DNA of 64,000 nt from Agitococcus sp. (GCA_030646715.1 JAUSLJ010000011.1:83789-147788); one strand, 5' to 3'; numbered from the stretch's first letter, positions 26,790 through 37,365 are shown. Notes: generated by a model not told the origin, from the sequence alone. A program made the numbers and translations.

Positions 26790-27548
26790 TTATAAACTAT
26801 TCAGTGGTTGCGATGCGCTAACGACGATTGCATCAGGCTCGGCCACACCATGATAATTAGGCGAATACATCAATAATCGCTGCGTTAATCGACTTTCTAA
26901 CTGTTCACCTGTCAAAATAAATGACGCTAGATTTGCGCCTTGTTGTTCTTGTAAATTAATCATTAACTGACTTTGTTGACCTTGTACAGCAATAATCACT
27001 GGCGGTAAGTTAACATGTTGACGCTGGCCGTTAAAGACATAATCTAAAGCCCCCCCCTGCCAAGACATAGTTCCTTTAGAATCTGTCCATGAATTTTTTT
27101 GATGATTCAAGGTGAGTTGTTGCAGCTCAATTACCGTATTTGGCAATTGCCAACCTGACAACAAACCTTGCACTTCCGCAGGAGCTATTTGTCCTTTCGC
27201 ATCAAGCAACTGCCAACCTTTCACTCCCAAACGTAACACACCCTGCACATGACTATGCGCCGTTAACACTTCTGCTTGCACGCCTAAACTCAAACGTAAT
27301 AATGACGATGGTTGAAACTGCCAGCGCAATTGTCCTTGCACGCCTTGATATTGACCATTGACTTGGCCAGACCAAATGCTACCACCCCACGTATGAAACA
27401 GGGTTTTAAGGGTATTAGGCATAAAATGAGAAGCAACTCGGGCAGGCGTTTGAATCAGCAAAGACATCAACAACACAAACGTTGCCAGTAGCACCCAGTT
27501 GTAAGCACGAGCTTCTTTGTCTTCATGGTCAATGTTTGATTTAAGCAT
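26790..27548 (-). CDS. gspN: Type II secretion system protein GspN
   Basis: Accessory protein of the type II secretion system, family T2SSN. The 252-residue protein has one N-terminal membrane helix (about 18-36) and a beta-rich periplasmic part with repeated patterns of the type WGGSIWSGQVNG, GVQGQLRWQF and GWQLLDAKGQI, which are typical of GspN. It is the first gene of the operon gspN-gspC-gspD-FHA and its role is not essential in many species. No other gsp gene is in the window, so the remaining platform genes must lie elsewhere. Confidence 0.85.
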   Translation of the reverse strand: MLKSNIDHEDKEARAYNWVLLATFVLLMSLLIQTPARVASHFMPNTLKTLFHTWGGSIWSGQVNGQYQGVQGQLRWQFQPSSLLRLSLGVQAEVLTAHSHVQGVLRLGVKGWQLLDAKGQIAPAEVQGLLSGWQLPNTVIELQQLTLNHQKNSWTDSKGTMSWQGGALDYVFNGQRQHVNLPPVIIAVQGQQSQLMINLQEQQGANLASFILTGEQLESRLTQRLLMYSPNYHGVAEPDAIVVSASQPLNSL

Positions 27549-27837
27549 AGTAAAATAATACGGTTCAAATTGTTATTGTGTGATGACAACAGGCGATTAA
27601 AAGCCACTTTATTTTTGTTGAGCGCGAAATCTAACAGAGCAAATCGGCTTTTAGTGATTTCTACTGGCTTTTAGCTCCAAAATTCAGCACTTCCGTTTAA
27701 CAGTGTAAGTGACCATCGTTCTTTATCGCTATTTTCGGCTCACAATACAAGTATTTTTTAGTTGATGCACCGATAAAAAACCCCCATTAATCGGGGGTTT
27801 TTTGTATCGAATCAACTGACAACGACAATGAGCATGA
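27549..27837. other. Gap between hns and gspN
   Basis: A 289-base AT-rich stretch. Apart from the hns terminator at 27775-27803 it probably contains the promoter of the gsp operon next to 27549. I see no further feature. Confidence 0.4.
27775..27803 (-). terminator. Intrinsic terminator of hns
   Basis: aaaaaaccccc and gggggtttttt pair around the loop attaatc. The hairpin works in both directions, with T runs on both strands. It lies 35 bases beyond the hns stop. Confidence 0.88.
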
Positions 27838-28170
27838 TTAGATTAAAAAATCTGCTAATTGTTTGCCAGCCGCTAATTGAGCTGCCAACCAACGTGGTTG
27901 CTTGCCACGACCTGTCCATGTTTCGTCAGCATTCGCTGTATTGCGGTAGCGTGGCTCAACTTTTTTCTTTTCTTTCGTTGAAGTGGCGTTTACTTCACCC
28001 TTCACTTCTAACAACTCAGCAACTGTCATGCCTAAATCAGCGGCAATTTGCTCAACTTTAGCACGCGCTTGTTTAACGGATGATTTTCTTTTGGCTTTAA
28101 TTAACTGTTGCGCCTGAGCAATAACACCGTTCAGCTCTTCAATAGTTAATGCGCTTAAATCAATACTCAT
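27838..28170 (-). CDS. hns: H-NS family nucleoid protein
   Basis: DNA-binding xenogeneic silencer of the H-NS family. The 110-residue protein has an N-terminal coiled-coil dimerisation region (about 8-60), a lysine-rich linker, and the C-terminal minor-groove motif WTGRGKQPRW at residues 85-94. This core is the classical H-NS type, unlike the MvaT proteins of Pseudomonas. GAGGAAA precedes the ATG. Being monocistronic with its own terminator is usual for the gene. Confidence 0.93.
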   Translation of the reverse strand: MSIDLSALTIEELNGVIAQAQQLIKAKRKSSVKQARAKVEQIAADLGMTVAELLEVKGEVNATSTKEKKKVEPRYRNTANADETWTGRGKQPRWLAAQLAAGKQLADFLI

Positions 28171-28304
28171 TGTTTTTCCTCTTGGGTATTTTCGTAGTAG
28201 ATAAACGATAATAGTTTTATGACGGGCTAATCATAAATTAAAACCCGTGATAATAAAACTAATAACTGTCACTACATTTTTTGTTATCAGTGACCCATTT
28301 AACT

Positions 28305-28817
28305 TTAAAAAGGTAAATCATCATCTAAATCATTATGTGCAACGGGTGCAGGACGATTATTAGCAGGCTTGTTCGCCGCAGCACGAGGAGCAGATTGATA
28401 ATCCTCTTGTTGACCGCCACCATAACCGCCGCCATAGCCATCACTATCACTTGATGAGGGTTGATTATTTCCTGCTGAACGGCTGTCAATTAACTGCATC
28501 GCGGATGCTTTAATCTCAGTAGAATAACGGTCTTGGCCTGTGGTTTTATCTTGCCATTTACGGGTATGAATAGAACCCTCAACATAAACTTTACTGCCTT
28601 TACGCAGATACTCACCTGAGATTTCTGCTAAACGGCCATAAAATACAATCCGATGCCATTCAGTTTGTTCGGTTAACTGACCTGTGTTTTTATCTTTCCA
28701 TGATTCGCTAGTGGCAATCGAAACAGTAGTCACTGTGCTACCGCTCGCACCTAAACTACGCACTTCTGGGTCACGACCCACTGTCCCTAACAAAACAACT
28801 TTATTGACTCCACGCAT
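28305..28817 (-). CDS. ssb: Single-stranded DNA-binding protein
   Basis: Tetrameric single-strand DNA-binding protein for replication, repair and recombination. The 170-residue protein has an N-terminal OB fold ([53 protein letters not shown]), a Gly/Ser/Gln-rich disordered linker, and the acidic tail DLDDDLPF that recruits partner proteins. The MFS gene is upstream on the same strand with 101 bases between, and uvrA is beyond it, the same order as in P. aeruginosa. Confidence 0.97.
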   Translation of the reverse strand: MRGVNKVVLLGTVGRDPEVRSLGASGSTVTTVSIATSESWKDKNTGQLTEQTEWHRIVFYGRLAEISGEYLRKGSKVYVEGSIHTRKWQDKTTGQDRYSTEIKASAMQLIDSRSAGNNQPSSSDSDGYGGGYGGGQQEDYQSAPRAAANKPANNRPAPVAHNDLDDDLPF

Positions 28818-28918
28818 AACGCTATAACCTCTATATGGTAATTACCTTTACTACGACACATTCCCAACACAAACAACTTGTGCCAGTCCTAAAAAAAGCG
28901 ACTTTAGCCGATATTCAA

Positions 28919-30286
28919 CTACGCCGCTACTAGTCTTGAAACAAAACCATCAACTTGTTTTTCATCATACGATTGCTTATCCACTTTTAAGTAAATCAAG
29001 CCATCGGTTGCCAAAACAACAACCTCTTCTACCCCTTGCACCGTTTGCAAGTCTTGCACTAGTTGCGTGGCTATTGTTTGATTACACGGTTGAATCGATA
29101 ACATCATACTGTGTAAAAAACGAGGCGATTGCATCGTCATAGCGACGATTAGCCATAATAAAGCCAAGCCCACTAAAACCCAATAAATTGCGCCAATACT
29201 ATAATGGCTATATAAAACACCGCCTAAAATGCCACCACAAAATGCACCAAAGAATTGGCCACTGGAATAAATGCCCATTGCCGTTGCTTTATTGCCCGCA
29301 GGAGCAATTTTGCTTAATAACGATGGCAACAATGCCTCAAGTAAATTAAAGGCAATAAAAAACAAACTAATACCGACTAATAAATTGACATAGTGCTGAT
29401 AACCTTGTGCTAAAACGGCCAAGCTAATGGCCAATAATGCAATACCAAACAAAAACACCTGTTTAATTTTACGTTTTTTCTCAGCAATGATAATGGCAGG
29501 CACAGCCGCAATAAATCCACCTAACACAATGGGTAAATATACCCAACCATGTTGGCTCGGTGCTAAATGGGCATAATCTATTAATAGATGAGGTAATAAT
29601 ACAAAACTCGCCGTCATTACTAAATGCAGCACAAAAATACCAACATTCAGCCTTAATAATTCAGGATGAACAAAACTCTGCCGCAACTGCAACCAATATG
29701 AGTCTGAAGTTTGTTTTAGCGTAATCGTCGGCTTTGGCACTATCGCTAATAAAAACAAGCCAGCCACACCCAATAAAGACGTTGCCCAAAACAAACCACT
29801 CAAACCAAAATGTGCCGCCACAAAAGGCCCTAAAATAAAGGCAACGGCAAATGACAGGCCAATACTCATGCCTATCGTGGACATCGCTTTAGTACGTTGT
29901 TCTTCTCGGGTTAAGTCTGCCAATAAGGCCATGACGACGGCGGAAATCGCCCCAGCCCCTTGAATGGCTCGGCCTAGAATCACGCCCCAAATAGTCGTGG
30001 ACACCGCCGCGACTGCGCCACCAATGGCAAATAAAATCAAACCTTGAATAATTAAACGCTTACGATCCATGCGATCGGCTAATAAGCCAATAGGTATTTG
30101 TAAAATAGCTTGTGTCAAACCATAAATACCAATCGCCAAACCAATCAACGCGGGCGTAGAACCTGTTAACTCTCGGCCATAAATTGCAAATACGGGCATA
30201 ATCATAAACAAGCCCAGCATCCTTAAGGCGAAAATACTGGCTAAAGCAGTGGTCGCTTTGCGTTCACCTTGAGTCATACCCTTCAT
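28919..30286 (-). CDS. yajR: MFS transporter of YajR type with C-terminal cytoplasmic domain
   Basis: Twelve-helix proton-coupled drug-antiporter-like transporter. The 455-residue protein has motif A GLLADRMDRKRLI after the second helix. After the last helix (about residue 385) it carries a ~65-residue soluble domain with VQGVEEVVVLATDGLIYLKV, matching the ferredoxin-like YAM domain of E. coli YajR, a protein of nearly identical length (454). The substrate of YajR is not firmly established. The ssb-MFS-uvrA arrangement is also found in Pseudomonas. Confidence 0.85.
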   Translation of the reverse strand: MKGMTQGERKATTALASIFALRMLGLFMIMPVFAIYGRELTGSTPALIGLAIGIYGLTQAILQIPIGLLADRMDRKRLIIQGLILFAIGGAVAAVSTTIWGVILGRAIQGAGAISAVVMALLADLTREEQRTKAMSTIGMSIGLSFAVAFILGPFVAAHFGLSGLFWATSLLGVAGLFLLAIVPKPTITLKQTSDSYWLQLRQSFVHPELLRLNVGIFVLHLVMTASFVLLPHLLIDYAHLAPSQHGWVYLPIVLGGFIAAVPAIIIAEKKRKIKQVFLFGIALLAISLAVLAQGYQHYVNLLVGISLFFIAFNLLEALLPSLLSKIAPAGNKATAMGIYSSGQFFGAFCGGILGGVLYSHYSIGAIYWVLVGLALLWLIVAMTMQSPRFLHSMMLSIQPCNQTIATQLVQDLQTVQGVEEVVVLATDGLIYLKVDKQSYDEKQVDGFVSRLVAA

Positions 30287-30337
30287 TAGTCACACCCGTT
30301 GTAAAATCAGGGCGCATTATACGCGCTGGAATGATTT

Positions 30338-30433
30338 GGACTTACGCATTTCACCGAAATTAGCGCGTTTTGCGAGCTAAAAATCGTTGCAGACGATTCT
30401 TTAGCGAGCAAATAAGCGATAACCGCGTCAGTC
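30338..30433. repeat. GGACTTACGC element, full copy B
   Basis: A 96-base copy with ends ggacttacgc and gcgtcagtc (one base differs from the perfect inverted repeat). The inner hairpins are ATTTC-acc-GAAAT and a long stem, TAAAAATCGT with ACGATTCTTTA. It lies between the divergent yajR and uvrA genes, 78 bases before uvrA. Confidence 0.8.
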
Positions 30434-30511
30434 GTAATAGTAATGTTGACTGCCCTTTAACAGAAGATTTGCTTATACTCGTGGGTCTATCCGTCCTGAG
30501 CCAATTTGTTC

Positions 30512-33343
30512 ATGAATAACTTTATTCGCATCCGTGGCGCACGTACCCATAATTTAAAAAACATTTCTTTAGATATTCCGCGTGACAAATTAGTAGTGAT
30601 TACAGGTTTGTCTGGCTCAGGTAAATCATCTCTAGCCTTTGATACTTTATATGCTGAAGGACAACGGCGTTATGTGGAATCCCTTTCTGCTTATGCACGT
30701 CAGTTTCTGTCGCTTATGCAAAAGCCAGATGTCGATAGTATTGATGGTTTATCGCCAGCGATTGCTATTGAGCAAAAATCTACCTCGCACAATCCGCGCT
30801 CCACTGTTGGCACGATTACCGAAATTTATGATTATTTGCGCTTGTTATATGCACGTGTCGGCACGCCTTATTGCCCCGATCATAACCTACCCTTAGAAGC
30901 ACAAACCATTAGCCAAATGGTAGACAGCGTTTTAGCTCTTCCTGAAGGCAGTGCGTTGATGTTACTCGCACCTGTAGTGCGTGACCGTAAAGGCGAACAT
31001 TTACATATTTTAGAAGGCTTACGCGCTCAAGGTTTTGTCCGAGCACGGATTGATAATATTGTCGTTGATTTAGATGATGCCCCAGCACTAGAAAAAAATA
31101 AAAAACATACCATTGAAGTAGTGATTGACCGTTTTAAAGTGCGTGCCGATTTAGCCTTACGCTTAGCCGAGTCTTTTGAAACCTCCCTACGGTTAGCCGA
31201 TGGTGTTGCACAAGTGGCCTTTATGGAGACCGAGCAAAACCAAGAAGAGTTATTATTCTCTGCACGTCATACCTGCGTTAAATGTGGTTATGCGATGGGT
31301 GATTTAGAGCCGCGTTTATTCTCGTTTAATAATCCTGCGGGCGCGTGCCCAAGCTGTGATGGTTTAGGACAAAAATCGCATTTTGCCGCAGATAATATCG
31401 TTTTACATCCCGAACTCAATTTAAATGAAGGCGTAGTGCGTGGTTGGGACAAACAACATCCTTATTATTTTATGTTGTTAACGTCCGTAGCCAAACATTA
31501 TGACGTCAGTTTAGAAACACCGTGGCAAGCCTTACCACTCAACATTCAACACATTATTTTACACGGCTCAAAAAAAGACAAAATTGCTTTTGCTTTTGTT
31601 GATGAACGTGGCAATAAACGTCTAAAAGAACAACCGTTTGAAGGTGTTTTGCCGCATTTAGAACGCCGTTACCGCGAAACGGAATCACCTGCGGTGCGTG
31701 AAGATTTAGCTCAGTATTTAGTCACCAGTTCGTGTAACGAATGTGAAGGTTCACGCTTACGCAAAGAAGCACGTTGTGTGTTTGTAGCGGATAAAAACTT
31801 ACCCGCGGTCAGTAAACTCCCCATTAAAGCGGCATCAGATTATTTTGAAGGCCTGATGTTAACAGGTAAAAAAGGTGAAATTGCCGATAAGATTCTGAAA
31901 GAAATTCGTGAGCGTTTGCACTTTTTAGTCAGTGTCGGTTTAGATTATTTGTCGTTGGAACGCTCAGCGGAAACCTTATCAGGCGGGGAAGCGCAACGGA
32001 TTCGTTTAGCTTCGCAAATTGGTGCGGGCTTGATGGGTGTAATGTATGTGTTGGATGAACCGTCAATTGGTTTACATCAACGCGATAACGAACGCTTATT
32101 ACAAACACTGGTTAAGTTACGTGACTTAGGCAACACCGTATTAGTCGTTGAACACGATGAAGAAGCGATTCGTGCTGCCGACTATGTGATTGATATTGGG
32201 CCAGGTGCGGGTGTGCATGGTGGCCAAATCATCGCCCAAGGTGATGTGAATGACATTATGAATGCGCCTGATTCGTTAACAGGCCAATACCTATCTGGCG
32301 TGACGAAGATTGCCGTACCAAGCGAACGTAACCCCGTCAACCCTGAAAAAATGCTGGTTTTAGCTGGCGCAACAGGCAATAACCTCAAAAATGTCACCAT
32401 CGAAATTCCTTTAGGTTTAATGACCTGTATTACGGGTGTTTCGGGTTCGGGTAAATCAACACTGATTAACGGCACATTATTCCCGATTACTGCTCGCGCT
32501 TTAAATGGTGCAATTAGCCTGACACCAGCCCCCTACCAAAGCATTACAGGCTTAGAACAATTAGATAAAGTCGTTGATATTGACCAAAGCCCCATTGGTC
32601 GCACACCACGCTCTAACCCCGCCACTTATACAGGTTTATTTACCCCGATTCGTGAATTATTTGCCGCCACACAGGAAGCACGCTCACGCGGTTATAGTGC
32701 AGGCCGTTTTTCGTTTAATGTCAAAGGCGGACGTTGTGAATCCTGTGAAGGCGATGGCGTGATTAAAGTCGCCATGCACTTTTTGCCTGATGTTTATGTG
32801 CCGTGTGATGTCTGTCATGGTGAACGTTATAACCGCGAAACCTTAGAAATTCGCTATAAGGGCAAAACCATTTCGCAAATTTTAGGTTTGACGGTGGAAG
32901 ATGCGCATACTTTTTTTGAAGCCGTTCCCAGTTTAGCGCGTAAATTACAAACCTTAATGGCGGTTGGTTTGAGCTACATTACCTTAGGGCAAGCGGCAAC
33001 CACACTTTCAGGCGGTGAAGCACAACGGGTAAAACTGGCGCGTGAGTTGGCCAAACGCGACACAGGCAAAACCTTATACATTTTAGATGAGCCAACGACA
33101 GGTTTACACTTTCACGATATCGCCCAATTGCTAGCGGTATTGCAAAAGTTACGCGAACATGGCAACACCATTGTCATTATTGAGCATAATTTAGATGTGA
33201 TTAAAACAGCCGATTGGCTGGTAGATATGGGTTATGAAGGTGGTGATGGCGGTGGTGAGATTATTGCTGTCGGCACGCCTGAGCAGGTGGCTGATAATGT
33301 GAAATCGCATACGGGAAGGTTTTTGAAGCCTTTGTTGGCATAA
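30512..33343 (+). CDS. uvrA: Excinuclease ABC subunit A
   Basis: Damage-recognising ATPase of nucleotide excision repair. The 943-residue protein has two ABC modules: Walker [10 protein letters not shown] near the N-terminus and GVSGSGKST in the second half, each with an LSGGEAQR signature. It has the zinc motifs CVKCGYA...CPSCDG and CESCEGDG...CDVCHGE. The start is the ATG at 30512, giving [15 protein letters not shown]; the in-frame TTG at 30506 is not needed. No LexA-type box is seen upstream. A hairpin after the stop separates it from the convergent lipoprotein gene. Confidence 0.98.
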   Translation: MNNFIRIRGARTHNLKNISLDIPRDKLVVITGLSGSGKSSLAFDTLYAEGQRRYVESLSAYARQFLSLMQKPDVDSIDGLSPAIAIEQKSTSHNPRSTVGTITEIYDYLRLLYARVGTPYCPDHNLPLEAQTISQMVDSVLALPEGSALMLLAPVVRDRKGEHLHILEGLRAQGFVRARIDNIVVDLDDAPALEKNKKHTIEVVIDRFKVRADLALRLAESFETSLRLADGVAQVAFMETEQNQEELLFSARHTCVKCGYAMGDLEPRLFSFNNPAGACPSCDGLGQKSHFAADNIVLHPELNLNEGVVRGWDKQHPYYFMLLTSVAKHYDVSLETPWQALPLNIQHIILHGSKKDKIAFAFVDERGNKRLKEQPFEGVLPHLERRYRETESPAVREDLAQYLVTSSCNECEGSRLRKEARCVFVADKNLPAVSKLPIKAASDYFEGLMLTGKKGEIADKILKEIRERLHFLVSVGLDYLSLERSAETLSGGEAQRIRLASQIGAGLMGVMYVLDEPSIGLHQRDNERLLQTLVKLRDLGNTVLVVEHDEEAIRAADYVIDIGPGAGVHGGQIIAQGDVNDIMNAPDSLTGQYLSGVTKIAVPSERNPVNPEKMLVLAGATGNNLKNVTIEIPLGLMTCITGVSGSGKSTLINGTLFPITARALNGAISLTPAPYQSITGLEQLDKVVDIDQSPIGRTPRSNPATYTGLFTPIRELFAATQEARSRGYSAGRFSFNVKGGRCESCEGDGVIKVAMHFLPDVYVPCDVCHGERYNRETLEIRYKGKTISQILGLTVEDAHTFFEAVPSLARKLQTLMAVGLSYITLGQAATTLSGGEAQRVKLARELAKRDTGKTLYILDEPTTGLHFHDIAQLLAVLQKLREHGNTIVIIEHNLDVIKTADWLVDMGYEGGDGGGEIIAVGTPEQVADNVKSHTGRFLKPLLA

Positions 33344-33356
33344 ATACTCAATAAAA

Positions 33357-33388
33357 AATCAGCCGAAGCATTAGCTTCGACTGATTCT
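33357..33388. terminator. Bidirectional hairpin between uvrA and lipoprotein gene
   Basis: aatcagccgaagc and gcttcgactgatt form a 13-base stem with one mismatch, preceded by an A run and followed by TCTTAT. It lies between two convergent stop codons. Confidence 0.7.
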
Positions 33389-33398
33389 TATATCAATG

Positions 33399-36287
33399 TT
33401 ATGGCATCACAGGCGCAGGAATAGTGCTTACAAACTGAAAGCTATTCTTGTTGCCAACGACGACATAATTGCCGTTTTGTTTGATCACCGCTTGACCAAT
33501 ACCGTCAATTGTTGAGCCATACGCAAACCAACCACGCCCATCGACAGAAACCATGAGCTTCGATTGATTAGCAATGCCACCCGTGCTACATAGCGCAAAT
33601 AACAGACCATCCATACTCGTTACATTTTTCAGTTCGCTACCACAGCTACTATCAATAAACGGCGAGTCAGTTGACCATGTTAAACCATCGGCAGACACTT
33701 GCGCGGCAGGAAAACCACCTGTTGCATAGTATTTACCATCTGCGCCTGTGGTAATGGTATTACCAAAACCACCATTTAAAGTGCTATCTCGAATATCCCA
33801 TGTTGAACCTTTATCGTGAGAAACCAACATTTTTTGGGTACCCTGATTTTGATGCAACACCAACAACTCACTTCCATGACCAGTAATATCAATTTTGTTG
33901 AAAAAGCCATCTAACGCAAAACTTTTTACTGTCCATGTGATTGCATCGGCAGATGTCGCAATAAACGTTGATTGAGTAAAAGTTGTCTCACTATTGTGGT
34001 AACCACCAACGACAATAAATTGGCCATTCACATATTCGACTGCGCCAACAAAAAACAAACCATTCGTTTTCATGTCTGTTGGGCGGGGTAAATTGATGGC
34101 TGTCCATGTTATGCCATCGGTGGTTTTTGATAAAGCTCCATTACCACCCGTCACAATCACCGTACCATTCGTCGCAACACCGTTTAATGCCAAAGTATTT
34201 GCTGTCGGTGCTAATGGCGAGTTTGACCATGTAAGACCATCATCTGAGGATTTTTGAGCTGCCGATTGTTGTGTCGACTCACCCACAGCAATCACAACAT
34301 CACTTTTAGCCGCAATATGCTTTAATAGTGTTCGATTTAAGCCAGACAAACGAGTCGTCCATGTACTACCTTGGGGAATCTCTTGCCCAACAGTGACATC
34401 TATTTGTGGGAATGAACAGGCCGCACCATTAGCAATCACTTCATAACTATATTTGCCACCTGCATAAATATTATTCGTATCGACGTAAGTAGTTCCTGTC
34501 TGATTAGGGGCAAAAGCTGTTAATGGAATATCTGTATTCCCTGCTTTGGCAGCTTTACGGTTAACTCGATAAGATGTAGCTCCATTTACTGTTGGCCACA
34601 TCAACATAATGTTGGGCGTATTAGGGGGAATTAGAACGTTAATGAAAAGTCCATCACTTATAGGCTCAGATGCTTGTTTTCTAGACTGTATCGAGGTTGG
34701 ATTGAATACTGTCACCTCACCCACACAATTACCACTTCCCCCCGTATTAGTCTCTTTAGAAGAAAAATACTCACCCGCATTTGAAAAATCGACACCATTC
34801 GTCGTTTTTTGCTGATTCAGTAAGTTGAAATCGACATGGGCGTTGTTTTTATCCAAATTGACGATGACATTGTTTTTGCTATCACCATTTTGACATACCG
34901 ATAATACATTAGCAGTTGCCCCATTTAGTTTTACTAAAGCACTATTAGCAGTTGTATTAACAGCAGTTAATTGCAAAGTGGCCGCTTTAACTAATGTCGG
35001 TGGGCTAAGAGGGTCAAGTGCGCCGTTTTTAATTTCAACAGGATAGCTGCCCGTAAATGGTAATAAATCGGCAAAAGTTAAAGTAGGTAATTGACCACAA
35101 TCTGCTGTATTACTCGAAGTTGCAAGAACAAAAACAGCTAATGAAGTCACAGTTTGATTGAGTGCGGTATTTGTGACGGTAAGTTTACCCGTCACTGCCC
35201 CTTGAGGCACTTTTACCACTACGCTAGTTGCTGTGGCACTTATTATTTCTGCGACAACACTATTGGCAAACTGAACACTCATTTTGGTTTTATCAGCATT
35301 AAAACCTGTACCTGTAATGGTCACCTCTGCGCCAACTTGTGCAGTAACAGGCGTAAATCCTGTTAACGCAAATACTATCGCAGGGGGTGTTACATTCAAA
35401 TTCAACGGATGACTCTGCACAAAAGTCAACAACGCTTGCAACTTTGCCGTATCAAAACCATTCTGGCTGGCACTGGCAATAAAATCTTGAATTAATTTAA
35501 GTGCTTGTGCTTGATATTGACTGGCAAAGGTCGCGACATCATAAGGCAATGCGCCTGTATTACCCGAGCCGTCAATATCACCATCCGCTAAATCATTAGC
35601 AATCGCTTGAGCAAGTTTTAGTGCAGGTGCAGTTTCCGATGCGCCAAGTTGTTGTTGCGCCACTTTCGCTAATGTTGCCAATCGTAAAGCGTATTGTTCG
35701 GCTGTGCTTGACCCCAATGCCGCTAACTCTTGTTGACTACCCACTAGGGTTGGGGCTTTCAAAATATCTGTTACGCCAAACGCGGACTCAATTTGTGCTT
35801 TTGCAGCATTTAAATGAGGGACAATACTATTACCTGCTCCTGCTAAGGTCTCGGCTCTTTTAACGGCGGCTTCCGTTAATGCAGTTACGCCAATTTCACT
35901 GTTATTGGCCACAACTGTTGTTGCTGCACGGAGCATTGAGCCTGCAGGTAAATCAACCATCTGCCCTGTTGCTTCATCAAAATACTGTGCGCCATTTCCG
36001 CCCTGTACTTCGGCAATAACGGTGCTGACTGAACTAGGAATGTTGAAAGTGACTTTGCCTGTGCTGCCTGTATTTTGTTCGCCAATCGGTGCATTATTGG
36101 TTGCATTTTTTAACACCACTTTTGCTTTTAATATCTTGCCTAAGGACGGGCTAATTGTCAGTGTTTTTAAAGTGGCATTATTACTATTACTTGACTGCGG
36201 ATTGTCATGGTCATTGCTATTACACGCCACCAGTAACATCGCCATGCTTAGTGCCGTTAATGCACCCTTTACGCTATTTTTATTCAC
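33399..36287 (-). CDS. Large lipoprotein with IPT/TIG domain and BNR-like repeats
   Basis: I cannot name this 962-residue protein. The N-terminus has a lipobox, LLVAC, with Cys22, followed by a Ser/Asn-rich spacer. Residues about 40-130 look like a beta domain, 130-290 are helical, and 307-380 form an IPT/TIG immunoglobulin-like domain (VTITGTGFNADKTKM). A fibronectin III-like part (about 555-635) leads into C-terminal repeats with the SxDGxxW pattern (SSDDGLTW, KTTDGITW, SADGLTW, SVDGRGW), typical of sialidase-like beta propellers. The start is GTG with AAGGAT in front. It is probably surface-exposed; function unknown. Confidence 0.85.
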   Translation of the reverse strand: MNKNSVKGALTALSMAMLLVACNSNDHDNPQSSNSNNATLKTLTISPSLGKILKAKVVLKNATNNAPIGEQNTGSTGKVTFNIPSSVSTVIAEVQGGNGAQYFDEATGQMVDLPAGSMLRAATTVVANNSEIGVTALTEAAVKRAETLAGAGNSIVPHLNAAKAQIESAFGVTDILKAPTLVGSQQELAALGSSTAEQYALRLATLAKVAQQQLGASETAPALKLAQAIANDLADGDIDGSGNTGALPYDVATFASQYQAQALKLIQDFIASASQNGFDTAKLQALLTFVQSHPLNLNVTPPAIVFALTGFTPVTAQVGAEVTITGTGFNADKTKMSVQFANSVVAEIISATATSVVVKVPQGAVTGKLTVTNTALNQTVTSLAVFVLATSSNTADCGQLPTLTFADLLPFTGSYPVEIKNGALDPLSPPTLVKAATLQLTAVNTTANSALVKLNGATANVLSVCQNGDSKNNVIVNLDKNNAHVDFNLLNQQKTTNGVDFSNAGEYFSSKETNTGGSGNCVGEVTVFNPTSIQSRKQASEPISDGLFINVLIPPNTPNIMLMWPTVNGATSYRVNRKAAKAGNTDIPLTAFAPNQTGTTYVDTNNIYAGGKYSYEVIANGAACSFPQIDVTVGQEIPQGSTWTTRLSGLNRTLLKHIAAKSDVVIAVGESTQQSAAQKSSDDGLTWSNSPLAPTANTLALNGVATNGTVIVTGGNGALSKTTDGITWTAINLPRPTDMKTNGLFFVGAVEYVNGQFIVVGGYHNSETTFTQSTFIATSADAITWTVKSFALDGFFNKIDITGHGSELLVLHQNQGTQKMLVSHDKGSTWDIRDSTLNGGFGNTITTGADGKYYATGGFPAAQVSADGLTWSTDSPFIDSSCGSELKNVTSMDGLLFALCSTGGIANQSKLMVSVDGRGWFAYGSTIDGIGQAVIKQNGNYVVVGNKNSFQFVSTIPAPVMP

Positions 36288-36427
36288 GGTGAATATCCTT
36301 AATTAAACAAATGGAGTACAACTACCCCATTAAGACTACTCGGATTTTGGCCACACTTTCAACCCTACCTAGAGAGGGAAAACACTGTTTTTATCTCGCA
36401 CCCATCCAACTGAACTCATGACAAAAT

Positions 36428-36456
36428 TTGACAACCATCGAACAGTTCGATAACCT
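36428..36456 (+). promoter_or_regulatory. Promoter with embedded operator-like palindrome
   Basis: TTGACA (36428-36433) and TAACCT (36451-36456) are 17 bases apart, a standard sigma-70 layout. The spacer contains the perfect palindrome ATCGAAC-A-GTTCGAT (36437-36451), the position where a repressor would block polymerase. A second possible -10 box, TATAAA, lies at 36469-36474. The nitroreductase gene at 36504 is the likely target. Confidence 0.5.
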
Positions 36457-36503
36457 TCAAAGCGACAGTATAAAATTCATAGGCTTTCTTGAGAGTTTTC
36501 GTT

Positions 36504-37283
36504 ATGTCCAATAGCACCACCGCCGATAACACCATTTCTATTGGTGGCAAATCGCGTTATTACGAACCTGCGCCACACGATATTGATGTTGCTAATTTTC
36601 GTAAAGTCGTCACCAGCCGCCGCTCCGTACGCAAATTCTCCAACAAACCCATTCCTCAAGCCGTCTTAGATGATTGTTTGGACATGGCTTTGCTTGCGCC
36701 CTGCTCATCGGGTTTACAGCAATGGGAATTTTATGTCGTCCGTTCAGCCGATAAAAAAGCCAAATTAGTCAAAGCCTGCATGAGCCAATTAGCGGCTAAA
36801 ACTGCCGCCGAATTAATTGTTTGTGTTGCACGTACTGACCGTGTTGACGAATTTTCTCGGCAAATGTTGCGAGAATGGCCGATGCCTGATGTTCCTAAAC
36901 TCGTCAAACGCTATTACCAACTCATTCCTTATAATTACGCTGCTGGCCCGATGAACAGTTTTGCCTTCGCTAAAAAAGCTGCCTTTGCTTTAGGGGGATT
37001 GGTTGCTCCTGTCCCTCGTGGCCCTTATACCAAAAGCGAAGTTGAATTATGGGCTGCCAAAAGCACAGCTCTTGCCTGTGAAAACTTAGTCTTAGCCTTT
37101 AGAGCGCACGGTTTTGACACCTGCATGATGGAAGGTTTTGATGCCGTTCGCGTTAGTAAACTACTGCATTTAGGTGATGGCGCATTTCCGATAATGGTGA
37201 TTGGTGCAGGTGAACGCGCAGACGATGGCGTATTTTGGCCACAAGTGCGTTTTGACCGCAATTTATTTGTTCACGAAGTTTAA
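36504..37283 (+). CDS. Nitroreductase family protein
   Basis: FMN-dependent oxidoreductase of the nitroreductase superfamily, 259 residues. The N-terminal RKVVTSRRSVRKFSNKPI has the RRSxR phosphate-binding pattern and APCSSGLQQWEF follows. The C-terminal half has ALACENLVLAFRAHGFDTCMMEGFD. It is longer than the RutE-like enzyme at 17552, with an insert around residues 100-170. The in-frame TTG at 36489 is rejected in favour of the ATG at 36504. It sits behind a promoter with an operator-like palindrome, so it may be inducible. Substrate unknown. Confidence 0.85.
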   Translation: MSNSTTADNTISIGGKSRYYEPAPHDIDVANFRKVVTSRRSVRKFSNKPIPQAVLDDCLDMALLAPCSSGLQQWEFYVVRSADKKAKLVKACMSQLAAKTAAELIVCVARTDRVDEFSRQMLREWPMPDVPKLVKRYYQLIPYNYAAGPMNSFAFAKKAAFALGGLVAPVPRGPYTKSEVELWAAKSTALACENLVLAFRAHGFDTCMMEGFDAVRVSKLLHLGDGAFPIMVIGAGERADDGVFWPQVRFDRNLFVHEV

Positions 37284-37301
37284 ATCTACGCCCAAATCAC
37301 C

Positions 37302-37365
37302 TGTAGGGGCGAATTTATTCGCCCTTAATCGCTTAGCTTTAATTGGCGAATAAATTCGCCCCTAC
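37302..37365. repeat. GTAGGGGCG palindromic element, copy 2
   Basis: The left end tgtaggggcgaatttattcg and the right end cgaataaattcgcccctac form a long inverted repeat around a central spacer. It lies 18 bases beyond the nitroreductase stop, upstream of the wax ester synthase, and may end nitroreductase transcription. Confidence 0.75.

Noticed and set aside
30450..30463. CTG-N8-CAG near the uvrA promoter as a LexA box
   Set aside because: The LexA consensus needs CTG-N10-CAG with an AT-rich centre. The spacing is two bases short, and as I recall Acinetobacter-type Moraxellaceae lack a classical LexA.
35154..35366. Cys- and His-rich 70-codon frame on the plus strand inside the lipoprotein gene
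   Set aside because: It lies antisense to a long coherent coding region and has no start signal; the composition follows from the opposite strand.
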